Part shown: positions 20,824 through 32,680 of the stretch, one piece after another
How positions within the stretch are numbered: the first letter of the stretch is position 1
Layout of the letters: every line of letters begins with the position of its first letter
Notes under the pieces: model-generated
Told to the model about the DNA's origin: nothing
Seen by the model: only the letters and a program-made list of their open reading frames with translations
Database searches by the model: none
Made by a program: the position numbers and the translations under genes
Source of the DNA: Pyropia haitanensis
Lineage: Eukaryota > Rhodophyta > Bangiophyceae > Bangiales > Bangiaceae
Assembly: GCA_008729055.1 (NCBI GenBank)
Contig: SDUX01000001.1
Location: 1,488,001 to 1,552,000, forward strand
Length of the DNA: 64,000 bases
Reading direction: 5' to 3'

Positions 20824-23738
20824 ATGACAGGCCCTGCCGCGGTGGCGGCGTCGCCGTCGGCGGCTCGGCCGTCGGCCCGTCTCGTATGGCTGATGGTCGT
20901 AGCGGTGGCCGCGGTGGTGGCTGCCGCAGCGGTGGTCGCGGGCGGCACGTCTTCGGGCGGCGGCGGCAGCGTGCGCCTGGCAACGACCGCCCGGGTGGCG
21001 TTGCCGACCGACGCGCACGCCGCCGCCGCCACCGCCGCCGCGCCCGGCGGTCCCGACGACGCCGCAACGGCGGCGTTTGAGGCGGCGCTCGCGGAGGAGC
21101 GGCTCGCCGCGCGCCCGCCGCTGCCCGTCGCGGGCCTCTTCACCCGCCAGCCTGGCTACTTTACGCTGCACGTCGGGCGGGGCCTCGCCGCCGGGCGGGT
21201 GCTGGTCGAGGTGCCCGCCGCCACGCTGGGCGTGCCGTTTATCGTCACGTCGCGGACCGTGGCGGGCGACGCGGAGGCCCACCACGCGGGGCTGCAGGAG
21301 CACTCGTGGTACTTCCCCAACGTGTTTGCGTTTCGGGAGGCGGCGGGCGCGGCGGGCGCCGCGCTCGACCTGTACCGCCCGCTCATGGCGCTGCGGCGGA
21401 CCGAGGGGCGCGGCGGCAACGCGTCGGCGGCGGCGGAGCCGGTGCGGGACGGCTACTTCCCGGGCTGGCTCCACACGTTCCCGACGCGGCCGGGCTCGGC
21501 GGCGGGCTCGTACCTCCTCGACGCGGCGCCGTGGGTGGAGGCGGGCTTCTTCATCATCACGGACGATGACGGGCGGTTGGGGGGGAAGTGGGAGAAGGAG
21601 CACCGGCTGGTGGATGGCGCGGCGTACCCGCAAAACGTGGAGCTGGACGTGCAAGTGCGCACGCGGAGCGTCTCGTCGCTGGGCACCTCTGTCTTGTCGC
21701 CGGAAAACTACTTTGCGCGCGTCACCCGCTACAGCATCATTGCGCTGCCCGAGACGCCGATGGAGCCGCGTCTGGCGGACGTGCGGGTGGGGTACTATGG
21801 GCAGACGTTTGTGTCGGCCGACGCGGCCGACGGCGGCCGCCTCAAGCGCACGTACATCAACCGGTGGGACCTGACCAAGCGCAAGCACATCACGTACCAC
21901 GTGGACCCGTCGGTGCCGCCGTCGTGGCGGCAGACGGTCAAGGAGGGGGTGGAGGCGTGGAACCGGGCGTTTGTCGCGGCGGGCCACGCGCCGACCACGG
22001 TGCGGGCGCTCCTGCCCGGTGACCCCGACTGGCCGGCCGACTACGCGGCGGCGGATTCGCGCTACTCGAGCATCACGTGGCCATCGACGGTGGCGCCGAC
22101 CGCCGCGTACGGGCCGTCAGTGTGGGACCCGCGCAGCGGCGAAATCTTCAACGCGAACGCCGTGGTGCCAGCAACATGGGTCAACTCGTACGCCCAGGGC
22201 GCCGACATCTACGTGGGGGGGAGCGACACTGCCGCCGCCGCCGCCAACCGTAGCCGTCACGAGCTGTACGCCCCACCTACAGAGACTCAGATGATGGCCG
22301 AGGGGGTGGCGCTGGTGCGCGCGCTGCGCTCGGCGGACGCGGCGGCCGCGGCGGCGCTGACCGGCGCAGCCAATGGGAGTGCCTCGGCCGGTGCGCCCTC
22401 GACCGTTGACGACGCCGTGGCCACGTACGTGCGGCAAGCGATGAAGTGGCTCGTCATGCACGAGATTGGCCACACGATGGGGCTCATGCACAACTTCCGC
22501 GGCTCCGCCGCTGTCCCGTTTGCCAAGCTGTCTGACGCCGCCTACGTTGCCGCCAACGGCCTTTATGGCAGCGTCATGGACTATGTGCCCCCTCTGGTGC
22601 GGTTGAACGCGGCGGACCACTCGTTCTACTTCTCCCCGACGGTCGGCACGTACGACGTCGAGGCCATCCGCTACGGCTACGGCACGTTCCAGTCGGACGC
22701 GGAGCGTGTGGCGGTGGCACAGGCGGTGGCGCGGGACGCGGCGTTTGCGACCGACCACGACGGTCCCGGCGTGGACGGCTGCGACCCGCTGACGTCATAC
22801 CAGGACCTGAGCGCCACGCCCCTCGACTACTACGAGGAGGTGCTGGCCGTCGCGCGGCGGACGCTGGACGCTGGCCTGGCAGCCACCGCCCGCACCGCGG
22901 GCGCGTCGTGGGTGGACTTTGGCGGCGACGCGGCGTCCATCCTCTCGCGGGCCGTCCGCTCTGTCGCGTACGTGACCAAGTTCATTGGCGGCGCTGTGCC
23001 GTCGCGGGCGAGCAGCGGCGGCGGGGCCGCAGCCGTGGCGGCACCCCCCGTGACGTGGGTGGAGCCCGCCACGCAGGAGCGCGCGCTGCGGCTGATCACC
23101 CGGGAGCTTTCCCCCTATGGCGACGGCCTGTTGGGCGCCGCCGCCACCGCGCGGCTCGGCCCGTACCTTGTGCGGCGGGTGTGTGGCGGCGGCGGCGGAC
23201 CGACCGACCAGTGCCTCGGCGTCGCTGCCCAGCGCGTGACGGTCAGGTGGTGGTGGGCGCGCGGTATCATCCTCGGCGCGCTCCTCACGCCCGCGCGGCT
23301 GGCGAGCATGGCCGACGCGCGTGTGGCCGCGGCGGGCGGTGACGGCAGTGGCGGCGGCGGGTGGCCGTCCGTGTCGGCGGTGCTGTCGCGGGTGACGGCC
23401 ACCTTTTTTGACGGCCCCGTCAATGGCGGCGGCGGCGGCGGCGGCGGCGTCGACGCGGCGACGGCGGGCCTCGCCCGCGACGCGCAGGCGCAGTGGGTGG
23501 ACCAGCTGCTGTACGTTGCGGCCGCCCGTGGTGGTGGCGGCGACGGGCACGCGGCGGACGCGGCGGTGCACCCGGCGGCGGCGGCGGCGGTGGTGGCGGA
23601 GCTGGCGGCCATCCACGCCGCCACTGCGGGCGGCGCGGGGACCCCCGGGGGGGGCGGGGGGGGGACGAGGCGGCCGCCCATCGTGCGGGCCTCGCTGCCC
23701 TCACCGCCGCGTACGCCGCGCCGGCGGCGGCCGCGTGA
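20824..23738 (+). CDS. Membrane-anchored metzincin-type metalloprotease (DUF5117/DUF4953-like), copy 3
   Basis: About 971 residues. ATG 20824 (MTGPAAVAAS) aligns with the copy 1 start. An in-frame ATG at 20800 would add eight residues. Signal-anchor LVWLMVVAVAAVVAAAAVVAG, then the lumenal part. Zinc site HEIGHTMGLMH at 22459-22491 and Met-turn GSVMDYVPP at about 22567-22593 are as in copy 1. The C-terminus needs one frame change at the G-run at 23645-23664 to reach the TGA at 23736. The unshifted frame runs on as Arg-rich nonsense to 25272 and should not be annotated. It differs strongly from copy 1 only at about 22060-22270 and at the C-terminus. Predicted extracytoplasmic zinc endopeptidase of unknown substrate. 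Confidence 0.82.
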
Positions 23739-23974
23739 GCACCCGCTGGCGTGGCAGTCGAGGGGCGAGGGGGCCGCGGCGCGTAGCGGCTGCCGTCCTG
23801 TCGGTCGCCGCCGCCGCCGCCGTCGCCGCCGCCGCTGCCGCCGCCGCCGCCGCTGCCGCCGCCGCGCCGCCGACACTGGCGTGCGAGCGGGGCAGAGCTT
23901 GTTTGCTTTTTTTTTTGTGTTTGCGTGCGGGTGCGTGCTGCGTGTGGGGGTGCGGCGGGCGCGGGTGCCCCTGC
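23046..23974 (+). repeat. Right arm of roughly 930-bp inverted repeat
   Basis: Partner of 18890-19820. Includes the protease 3' end and flank up to a GCGCGGGTGCCCCTGC segment. Confidence 0.8.
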
Positions 23975-24544
23975 GCGTCCCTTTGCTTGTGTTTTTGTCG
24001 GCTTTCCACAAAGGCGTGTCGCCCTTGGACGGCGCCGCCCTGGGCAACGTCCGCCCGGGCTGCCTGGCCGCCCCCCACGTCCCTGCGCGGACGGGCTGGT
24101 GTGGGCTTGCCACCAGCGGGCGCCGAGACCCAGAGGAGCCCCCACCAGCTGGCCACTGCGGCCCGATCCGCCGCGCCCTACCACAACCGGGCGGGCCCGC
24201 GTCCGCGGCGCGTCGCGGGATGGGTGTGGACCGCGCCGCGCGCGCGCCGGCGGGCGTGCGCGCACACGCCGCGGCGGCGCGGCCGTGGCGGCGGCCGCCG
24301 CCGCCGCGGCGGCGCGCGCGCCGCGCGGCGACGCCGCGGCGACGCCGCGCCGCCGCGTCGGCGGGGGTGCGGGTGCCCCCCGGCCGGCGGCCGTGGGACC
24401 AGCTGTCCACCGGCGGCACGACCAGCCCGCGGCGGCGGCGTGCCGTTTCCCCTCCCCCCCCCTTCCCCCCCCCCCCGTCCCGTCCCCTCTCCCTCGCCGC
24501 CCTTGCCCCGCCAGCATGGCGGGTGGCCGCGGTGGCGCGGGACG

Positions 24545-24624
<80 letters not shown>

Positions 24625-26039
24625 GCCGCGTCGTGGCAACGGCCGACGGCGGCCGGTCGGGGGTGGAGCCGCCAGCGCGTCACACGCAACGACGGCGAGC
24701 GCCGTCCGACGCCAAAGGGGAGACCGGGGGGGGGGGGGGGGTGGGGGGGGGGGAGCAGCCGCGGCAACGGAGCCGGCGTACGCCAGAGGGGGGGGGGGCG
24801 GGGGGGGGCGGAACGCCGCCGCGCCCACCCGCCGCCGCCCACCAACCAGCGCGCGCGTCCGCGGGGGGTGCGCGCACCCCCCCCCGCGGCGCGCCGCGCG
24901 TGGTCAGCCGCCGCGCCGCCGGCACGCGCGTGGCGCTGCCGCCGGCCGGCGGCGGCGGCGGCGGCCGCGGCGGCGGCGGCCGGCTGCAGCCACCGCCCGC
25001 AACGTGGGCGGCGGCGTGCGCGGGCAGGGCACGCGGGCGCGCGCGCGGCGGGCGGTTCCCCGCCCGTGCCAAGGGGGGGGGGGGGGGGGGAACGAGGCAT
25101 GCGCGGCAGGACGGCGGCGTTGCAAGGACGGGCGCGGCTCGTTTGGGGGCGCGCTCGCACGGCGCTGGGCGGGCACGCCCGACGGGTGGATCGGCCCAGT
25201 CCAACGGCAGTCCAACCCGACGCCGAGACGTACAATAGGCGGGGGAAAAGGAGAAGGGGAGGGGGGAGGTGAGCGCCGGTGACGACCGGCTTGGGGGGAG
25301 ACCTCGCCCGGGAGGATGGTGGGGAGGGAGGGGTGCTGGCAGCGGAGCGTCGCGCCCACCTCTACGCGTGCCGCCCCCCCTCCGCCAGGCGGTGAGCGTC
25401 AATCCCGCGGCGGCGGCCGCCACCGCCGCCGCTCGCGTGCTCCCGGTGCGGCCGCCGCGGCGACAGTGGGAGGCCGGCACAGCCGGTCGCGGCCGCCCGC
25501 CGACGCGTGCGCGTGGCCGCGGCGGGCGCCCGCGGCGACGGGCCGCACGGCGGGAGCGGGGAAGCGGGCGGTCGAGCGCGGCTGGGCAGACCCGCGTGGT
25601 CCGATCGCGCGGCGCCGCGCTGTGGCCGCGGTGGGCGCCGTCGCCAGGGGGAACCCGACGCGGTCCACCCGCGGCAGCGGCAAGGCCGAGACGACGCGGC
25701 AAGCCAGCCGTGCGATACGAGCAGCAGACCAAAAAAAGCAAAGAAGAGATGCGCGCCTACCCACCGCACGTGCAAACGACGGCGGCGGCCAAAGCACAGC
25801 GCGTGGCGCGTGGCCGACGCCACCACGGCCGCGCCACCCAACCCCTACCCCCTATCCCCCCCCATCTTCCATCCTCACCACCAGGGAACGCAGGGCATCC
25901 CCCCCACCGCCCCACCCACCCCGACGCCCCCCCCCCCCCCCTGCCGCGAGCCCCCCCACCTCGACGGAGCCCCACCGCCACCAACCCTCTCCACCCACAC
26001 CCCCGCCGTCCGCAGGCGCCAACATCCTACTCTCCCGTC
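23739..26039. other. Long GC-only intergenic stretch
   Basis: About 2.3 kb with no supported gene. Contains a CCG triplet array, several G-runs of 8-12 (24726-24750, 24791-24807, 25073-25090) and Arg/Pro/Ala-coding frames on both strands. The part 25700-26039 is the 3' flank of hydroxymethylbilane synthase and includes C-runs at 25930-25940 and an A-rich patch near 25730. Confidence 0.5.
24546..24624 (+). repeat. (CCG)n triplet array
   Basis: About 26 consecutive CCG units with almost no interruption, intergenic. Confidence 0.9.
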
Positions 26040-27781
<1,742 letters not shown>

Positions 27782-28227
27782 ATGCGCGCCTCCCCCGCGG
27801 GGACGTTGCCCCCCCTGGCGTTTGCCCCTGCGCCGCCCGCACGGGTGCCACGCCAGACCTTGGCGGCCTCCCCGCGGGCGGTTGCCGCCCGCCCGCCCCA
27901 CGGCCGCCGCCCCCCCCCCCCCCCCGCCCCTGCCGCTGGCGTGCGGGGTCGGGGCGGCGGCGCCCCCCCCCCACCATGGCGGGCGGCACCCCCCCCCCCC
28001 CCCCGGTGCCCCCCTCATCGAGGTGGAGCTCAAGTTTGCGCTCCCCCCCCCGGCGCCGCCCGCCGCCGCCTCCTCGACGGCCTCCCCCCCGCGCCGCCGC
28101 CCGCCGTCCTCGTCGACGTCTACTACGACGCGCCGGGCACGCCGCTGACGGCGGCGGACACGTGGCTCCGCACCCGCGACGGGGTGTGGCAGCTCAAGCA
28201 CCCGCTGCCGGGGGGGGCGGGGGGGGC

Positions 28228-28261
<34 letters not shown>

Positions 28262-28423
28262 GCCGGGGGGGCGGCGGCGGCGTATGTAGAGGTGGACGGC
28301 GACGCGCCGGCGATACTGGCCGCCCTGGGGTGGGACGACGGGGGGGGTGGAGCGGGGTCGCCCGCCACCACCGTGGCTGCGACGCCGCCCGCGACCGGCG
28401 GCGTCGGTGGTAACGGCGACGGT

Positions 28424-28476
<53 letters not shown>

Positions 28477-28692
28477 CGGTGACGCGGTGGCGGCGGCTGC
28501 CGCCCGCCGCGGCGTCGTGCCGTTTGCCACGATCGTCACGCGGCGCGTGTCGTACACGTTTACGCACGGCGGACGGGAGTGCCGGCTGGACCTGGACGAG
28601 GCGGCGTTTCCCGACGCCCCGCCGGCGGCGGCGGCGGCGGGGGGCACCCGCCGCGGCAGCGACGCCACCGGGGGAGGCGCCGCCGCTGCTCC

Positions 28693-28747
<55 letters not shown>

Positions 28748-29017
28748 GCCGCCGCCACCGCCGCCGGCGGCGCGTCCACCGACGGCGACGGGCTCGCCTA
28801 CGTCTACGCCGTCGGCGAGCTCGAGACGCTCGTCGCCACCCCCGCCGACGTGGCCGCCGCGCGGGCCGACCTCGCCGCCGCCGCCGCGGCACGGGGCATC
28901 GCGCCGGCCGCGGCGGGCGACCGCGGGGCGCCGCGGGGGAAGCTCGCCACCCTCCTCGCCGCCACCGCGCCGACACACTACGCGGCGCTCGTCGCGGCGG
29001 GGGTGCTCCCGTCGTGA
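27782..29017 (+). CDS. CYTH-family phosphatase, thiamine-triphosphatase-like
   Basis: The CYTH signature ExExK reads EVELK (Glu 28020, Glu 28026, Lys 28032). It is followed by DVYYDAPGTPLTAADTWLRTRDGVWQLKHP, RRVSYTF, CRLDLDEAAF, YAVGELETLV and KLATLLAATAPTHYAALV. These match in order the tunnel strands of mammalian-type thiamine triphosphatase, which hydrolyses thiamine triphosphate with a divalent metal. ATG 27782 starts an Ala/Arg/Pro-rich leader, possibly an organelle transit peptide. The ExExK segment is in frame 3 and the rest in frame 2, so frame changes at C-runs (27909-27923, 27962-27972, 27990-28004 and 28043-28052) are required. Two low-complexity insertions (poly-Gly about 28420-28480, poly-Ala about 28690-28770) interrupt the domain between strands. 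Other triphosphate substrates remain possible. Confidence 0.82.
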
Positions 29018-29794
29018 GGAAGGGGGGGGGGGGGGGGGGGGGGGGAGGGGGGGGGGGGAGGGAAGCGCCGTGTGCGTGGCCGCCGGTGGCGACACGCGTC
29101 ACGCGCTGGCGCGGCGGCCGCCGCGGCGGCCGCCGCGGCGGGCGGCTGGGGTGGTGCGCGTGTGCCGCCGCGGCGGCCGCGGCGGGCGTCGGTGTTGGAA
29201 TGGGCGTTCCACTCAACAGTCGGCCCGCCCGCTGGGGGGGAGGGGGGGGGGGGGGGGTGACCGCCACCGCCGGTGGGGGGACGCGCCGCGGCGGGGCGGC
29301 GGCCGCCGCGGCGGGCCGCGCCGACGCGGCCCGCCGCGGGCGCGCGCGACGGCGGCGACGGCGGCCGGCGCCGCCCGCGGCGCCGCGCGACCGCCCGGCG
29401 GGTGCGCGGCCGCCGCGGCGGTGGCGGCGGCGGCCGCCGCCGCCGCCGCCGCCGCCGCCCCTCCCCGTGCGGCCGGCGCTGCCGGTCGGGCGCGTCGACC
29501 AGCCGGGGGCGGGCCCGACGCCGCGGCTGCCGCTGGTGGCGTTGCGCGTGAGGCGGGAGAGGGGGGGGGGGGGGGGTTACGAATAGGGGCCGCCGCCAGC
29601 GGCACCGTGACGCCGGCTGGTCGCGCCCACCAATGGACGCCAACGGTCCCCTCTTTCGATCCGTGTTTGCGCTGCAGTGGCGGCGTGCGTCGGCGGCACC
29701 GGGCGGCTCACCTGCCCCTCCTACACGCCCGCCCCCTCCCCCCGCGGCGGCACCCCCACGGTGGGCCGCCGACCCCCCCCCCCCCCGGAACCTC
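29018..29794. other. Convergent intergenic region
   Basis: Lies between the stops of the CYTH gene (+) and the helicase (-). Starts with G-runs of up to about 20 (29023-29060) and continues as CGG/CCG low-complexity sequence. No gene supported. Confidence 0.5.
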
Positions 29795-32680
29795 TCACCG
29801 GGTGAGGCGGAGCCCCTGGCGGCTGCCGACGCCCATCGTCTCGGTCGACGCGGAGGCGAGCCAGTAGACGTCCATCTCGCCGCTCGCCGCGTCGACGCGC
29901 ATGATCAGGCCGCGCTCCCGCACGGGGCACCGCACAAAGGCGCCCTCGGTCCACGTGAGGGGCGGCGGCGGCGGCCGCCCGCTGCCGCCGCCGCCGCCCC
30001 CGTCGCCGCCGCCCGCCACGGGCGGCCGCCCACGGGCGGCGGCGGCGGCGCCGGCCGGCCGCCGCCGCGCCGCGACGCGCCGCGCGGTCGCGGCGCCCGT
30101 GGCGGCGGCGGCCGCCTGGCCGCCGCGGCCGCGGGCGGCCGACCACCCCCCGCGCCGCTGCCGCCGCCGCCGCCGCCGCCGCTGCTGCCGCCGCCACCCC
30201 CACCGCCGCCGCTGCCGCCGCCGCGGCGCTCGTCGGCCGGGTCCAGCTCCCACGCGCGGCGGCCGCCGAGGCTGGCGGCGACCGCGTCCTCCCGCACCGC
30301 CCCCCCCGTGGCCACGTCGGCCACCTCCACCAGCGCCGGGTCCAGGTCGGCGAGGAAGCGGCTCGGCTCGGTCGGCAGCAGCACCATCCGGCTGCCGCCG
30401 CCGCCGCCGCCGCCGCCCTCCCCCGCGTCCCCGTCCGCGTCGGCGGCGCCGTTTGGCACGCCGCCGCCGCGGACGACGGTCATGCGGCGGCGCTTAAAGC
30501 ACAGGTACAGGCGCGTCCGCGCGCGGGTGACGCCCACGTACGCGAGGCGGCGCTCCTCCTCGAGCCCCCCCGACGGGCCGCCGTCGGCCGCGTCGGCGAT
30601 CGCCGCGTAGGCCGGCAGGCTGCCCTCCTCGAGGCCGACCAGGAAGACCGCGTCAAACTCGAGGCCCTTGGACGCGTGCAGCGTCATGAGCGACAGCCGC
30701 GGCGTCGCGGCGGCGGCGTCGCCCGCGGCGGCGGCGTCGTCGGGGGTGTCGCCCGCCATGAGGGCGGCCTCGTCCAGAAAGTCGGGCAGGGAGGCCGCGT
30801 CGGCGGCGGCGGCGCGGAGCTCGAGCACGTTGGCCCACCGCTGCTGCCGCGCCTCCGCGTCGGTCAAGCCCTTGACGTCGGGGAAGGGGGCGGTGGCGAG
30901 GTACTCGCGGTAGTCCGTCACGGTCAGCGCCTGGTCGAGCAGCTCCTCGACCGTGGCGCCCGCCGCGGCCGCCGCGGCGAGGCCGTCAATGACGCCGACA
31001 AACGCGCCCAGCTGGGCGACCGCCGCCTTGCGCAGCGGCACCGCCTCGCCGGCGGCGGCCGCCGCGACCAGCCGCCGCGCGGCGTCGGCGGCGCCGAGCG
31101 GCGTGCCGCCCGCCGCCCCCCCCGCCGCCGCGGCGTACGCGTCGAGCGCGGCGAGCGTCTTCCCCCCAATCCGCCGCGGCGGCACGTTGACGACCCGCCC
31201 AAACGCCACCCCGTCGGCCCCACACGCGGCGAGGCGGAGGTACGCGAGGAGGTCGCGCACCTCGCGGCGGTCGTAAAAGCGCACCCCCCCCGTCAGCCGG
31301 TACGGCACGTCCCCCACCGCCACGAGCGCCTCCTCCAGCGCCCGCGACGCGACGTTGGACCGGTACAGGACCGCGATGTCGCCGTACGACGCCACCGCCC
31401 CCGACCGCACGAGGCCCCGCGCGCGGGCAACGACGTACGCCGCCTCGGCGCGCGCGTCGGCGGCGGGCGCAACGACCACCCGCGGCGTCTCGGGCGACAC
31501 GCCCCGCACCGACCGCATCGGCGACCGCGGCCCGCGGCCGGCGCTGCCCGCCATCAGCGCCGACCCGACGGCGGTGATGACGCCCGTCGAGCGGTAGTTG
31601 ACGGTCAGCTCAAAGCGCGCGGCCGGCGCGGCGGGGGTGCCAAAGTCGGCGGGGAAGGTCGCCCCGTTGGCCGCCCGCGCGCCGCGCCACGTGTAGAGCA
31701 GCTGGTCAAAGTCGCCAACGACAAACGTCGATGGCGGCGCGGGGCGGGCGCCCCCGCCGCCGCCGACACCCCCGCCTCCCGCCGCGACCTGCATGGCCGG
31801 CGCGGCGAGCAGCCGCAAAATGTCGTACTGCACGACGTTGAGGTCCTGCCACTCGTCCACCAGCACGTGTCGGTACCGCGCCTGCAGCGCGGCGCGCACG
31901 TCCGGGGCGGCCCACAGCAGCCAGCGGGCGGCGAGGAGGAGGTCATCAAAGTCGAGGGCGTCCAGCTCCCGACACCGCGCCCAGTAGGCGGTCGCGAGCT
32001 CCCGGCCGCGCGGGATGGTGGCGGGGATGGCGGCGAGCCACGCGTGCTGGCCCCCCTCCCCGAGCGCGCTGACGTTTTTGGCGTAGGAGATGGCCGCCGC
32101 GACCGCCGCGGGGCGCACCGCGTGCACGTCGAGGCCCGCCTCCTTGATGACCGCCGCGACCAGCCGGCGCGACTCGTCCGCGGCGAGCACCGCGTAGGCC
32201 GGCGGCACCCCAATCGCCGCGCCGTACTGCCGCAGCCAGCGGCACGCCATCGAGTGGAGCGTCGCCACCGTCGCGCCCCGCGGCGGGCGCTGCCGTGGCG
32301 GCGCCCCGCCGCCACCGCCGCCACCGCCGCCACCGCCGCCGCCGCCGCCACCGCCGCCGTCACCGCCGCCGGCCGCCAGGCCCGCGCCGCCGCCACCACC
32401 GCCGGGCCCCCCCCCCCCCGCGGTCCAAGCAGCCGCCGCAGGCGCTCCCCCATCTCCGCCGCCGCCCGGTTGGTAAACGTGACCGCGAGGAGCGACGCCG
32501 GCGCCGCGCCCGCCGACGCGGCCAGCCACGCCGCGCGGGCGACGAGGACGCGGGTCTTGCCCGAGCCGGGGCCCGCCAGCACCATCACCGGCGCGCCGGC
32601 GGGCGCCGTCACCGCCGCCGCCTGCTCCGGGTTGAGGCCGCAGAGGGCCGCCGCGACCGCCGCGGCGGCCGCCGCGTCGG
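29795..32680 (-). CDS. UvrD/Rep/PcrA-type superfamily 1 DNA helicase (5' exon not resolved)
   Basis: ATP-dependent 3'-5' DNA helicase. Motifs in order: Q-like LNPEQAAAV, Walker A AGPGSGKT (near 32552-32574), Ia VTFTNRAAAEM, TLHSMACRWLR, II DEWQDLN (31837-31857), III VVGDFDQLLYTWRGA, IV NYRST, V TLHASKGLEF and VI EERRLAYVGVTRAR. The frame changes at the C-run near 32408-32420. A second change in the poly-Gly segment near 30150-30250 leads to a conserved-looking tail WTEGAFVRCPVRERGLIMRV, ending at TGA 29795. The frame containing Walker A has an upstream stop and no ATG. A C-rich tract ending in CAG precedes 32680, so this looks like an acceptor with the first exon upstream, in Pro/Ala-coding DNA up to about 33.4 kb. 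Likely a nuclear or organellar recombination/repair helicase (Srs2- or UvrD-like). Confidence 0.88.

Noticed and set aside
23739..25272. Very long reading frame continuing after protease copy 3 to 25272
   Set aside because: It arises from the one-G frame shift. The translation is Arg-rich low complexity with no homology.
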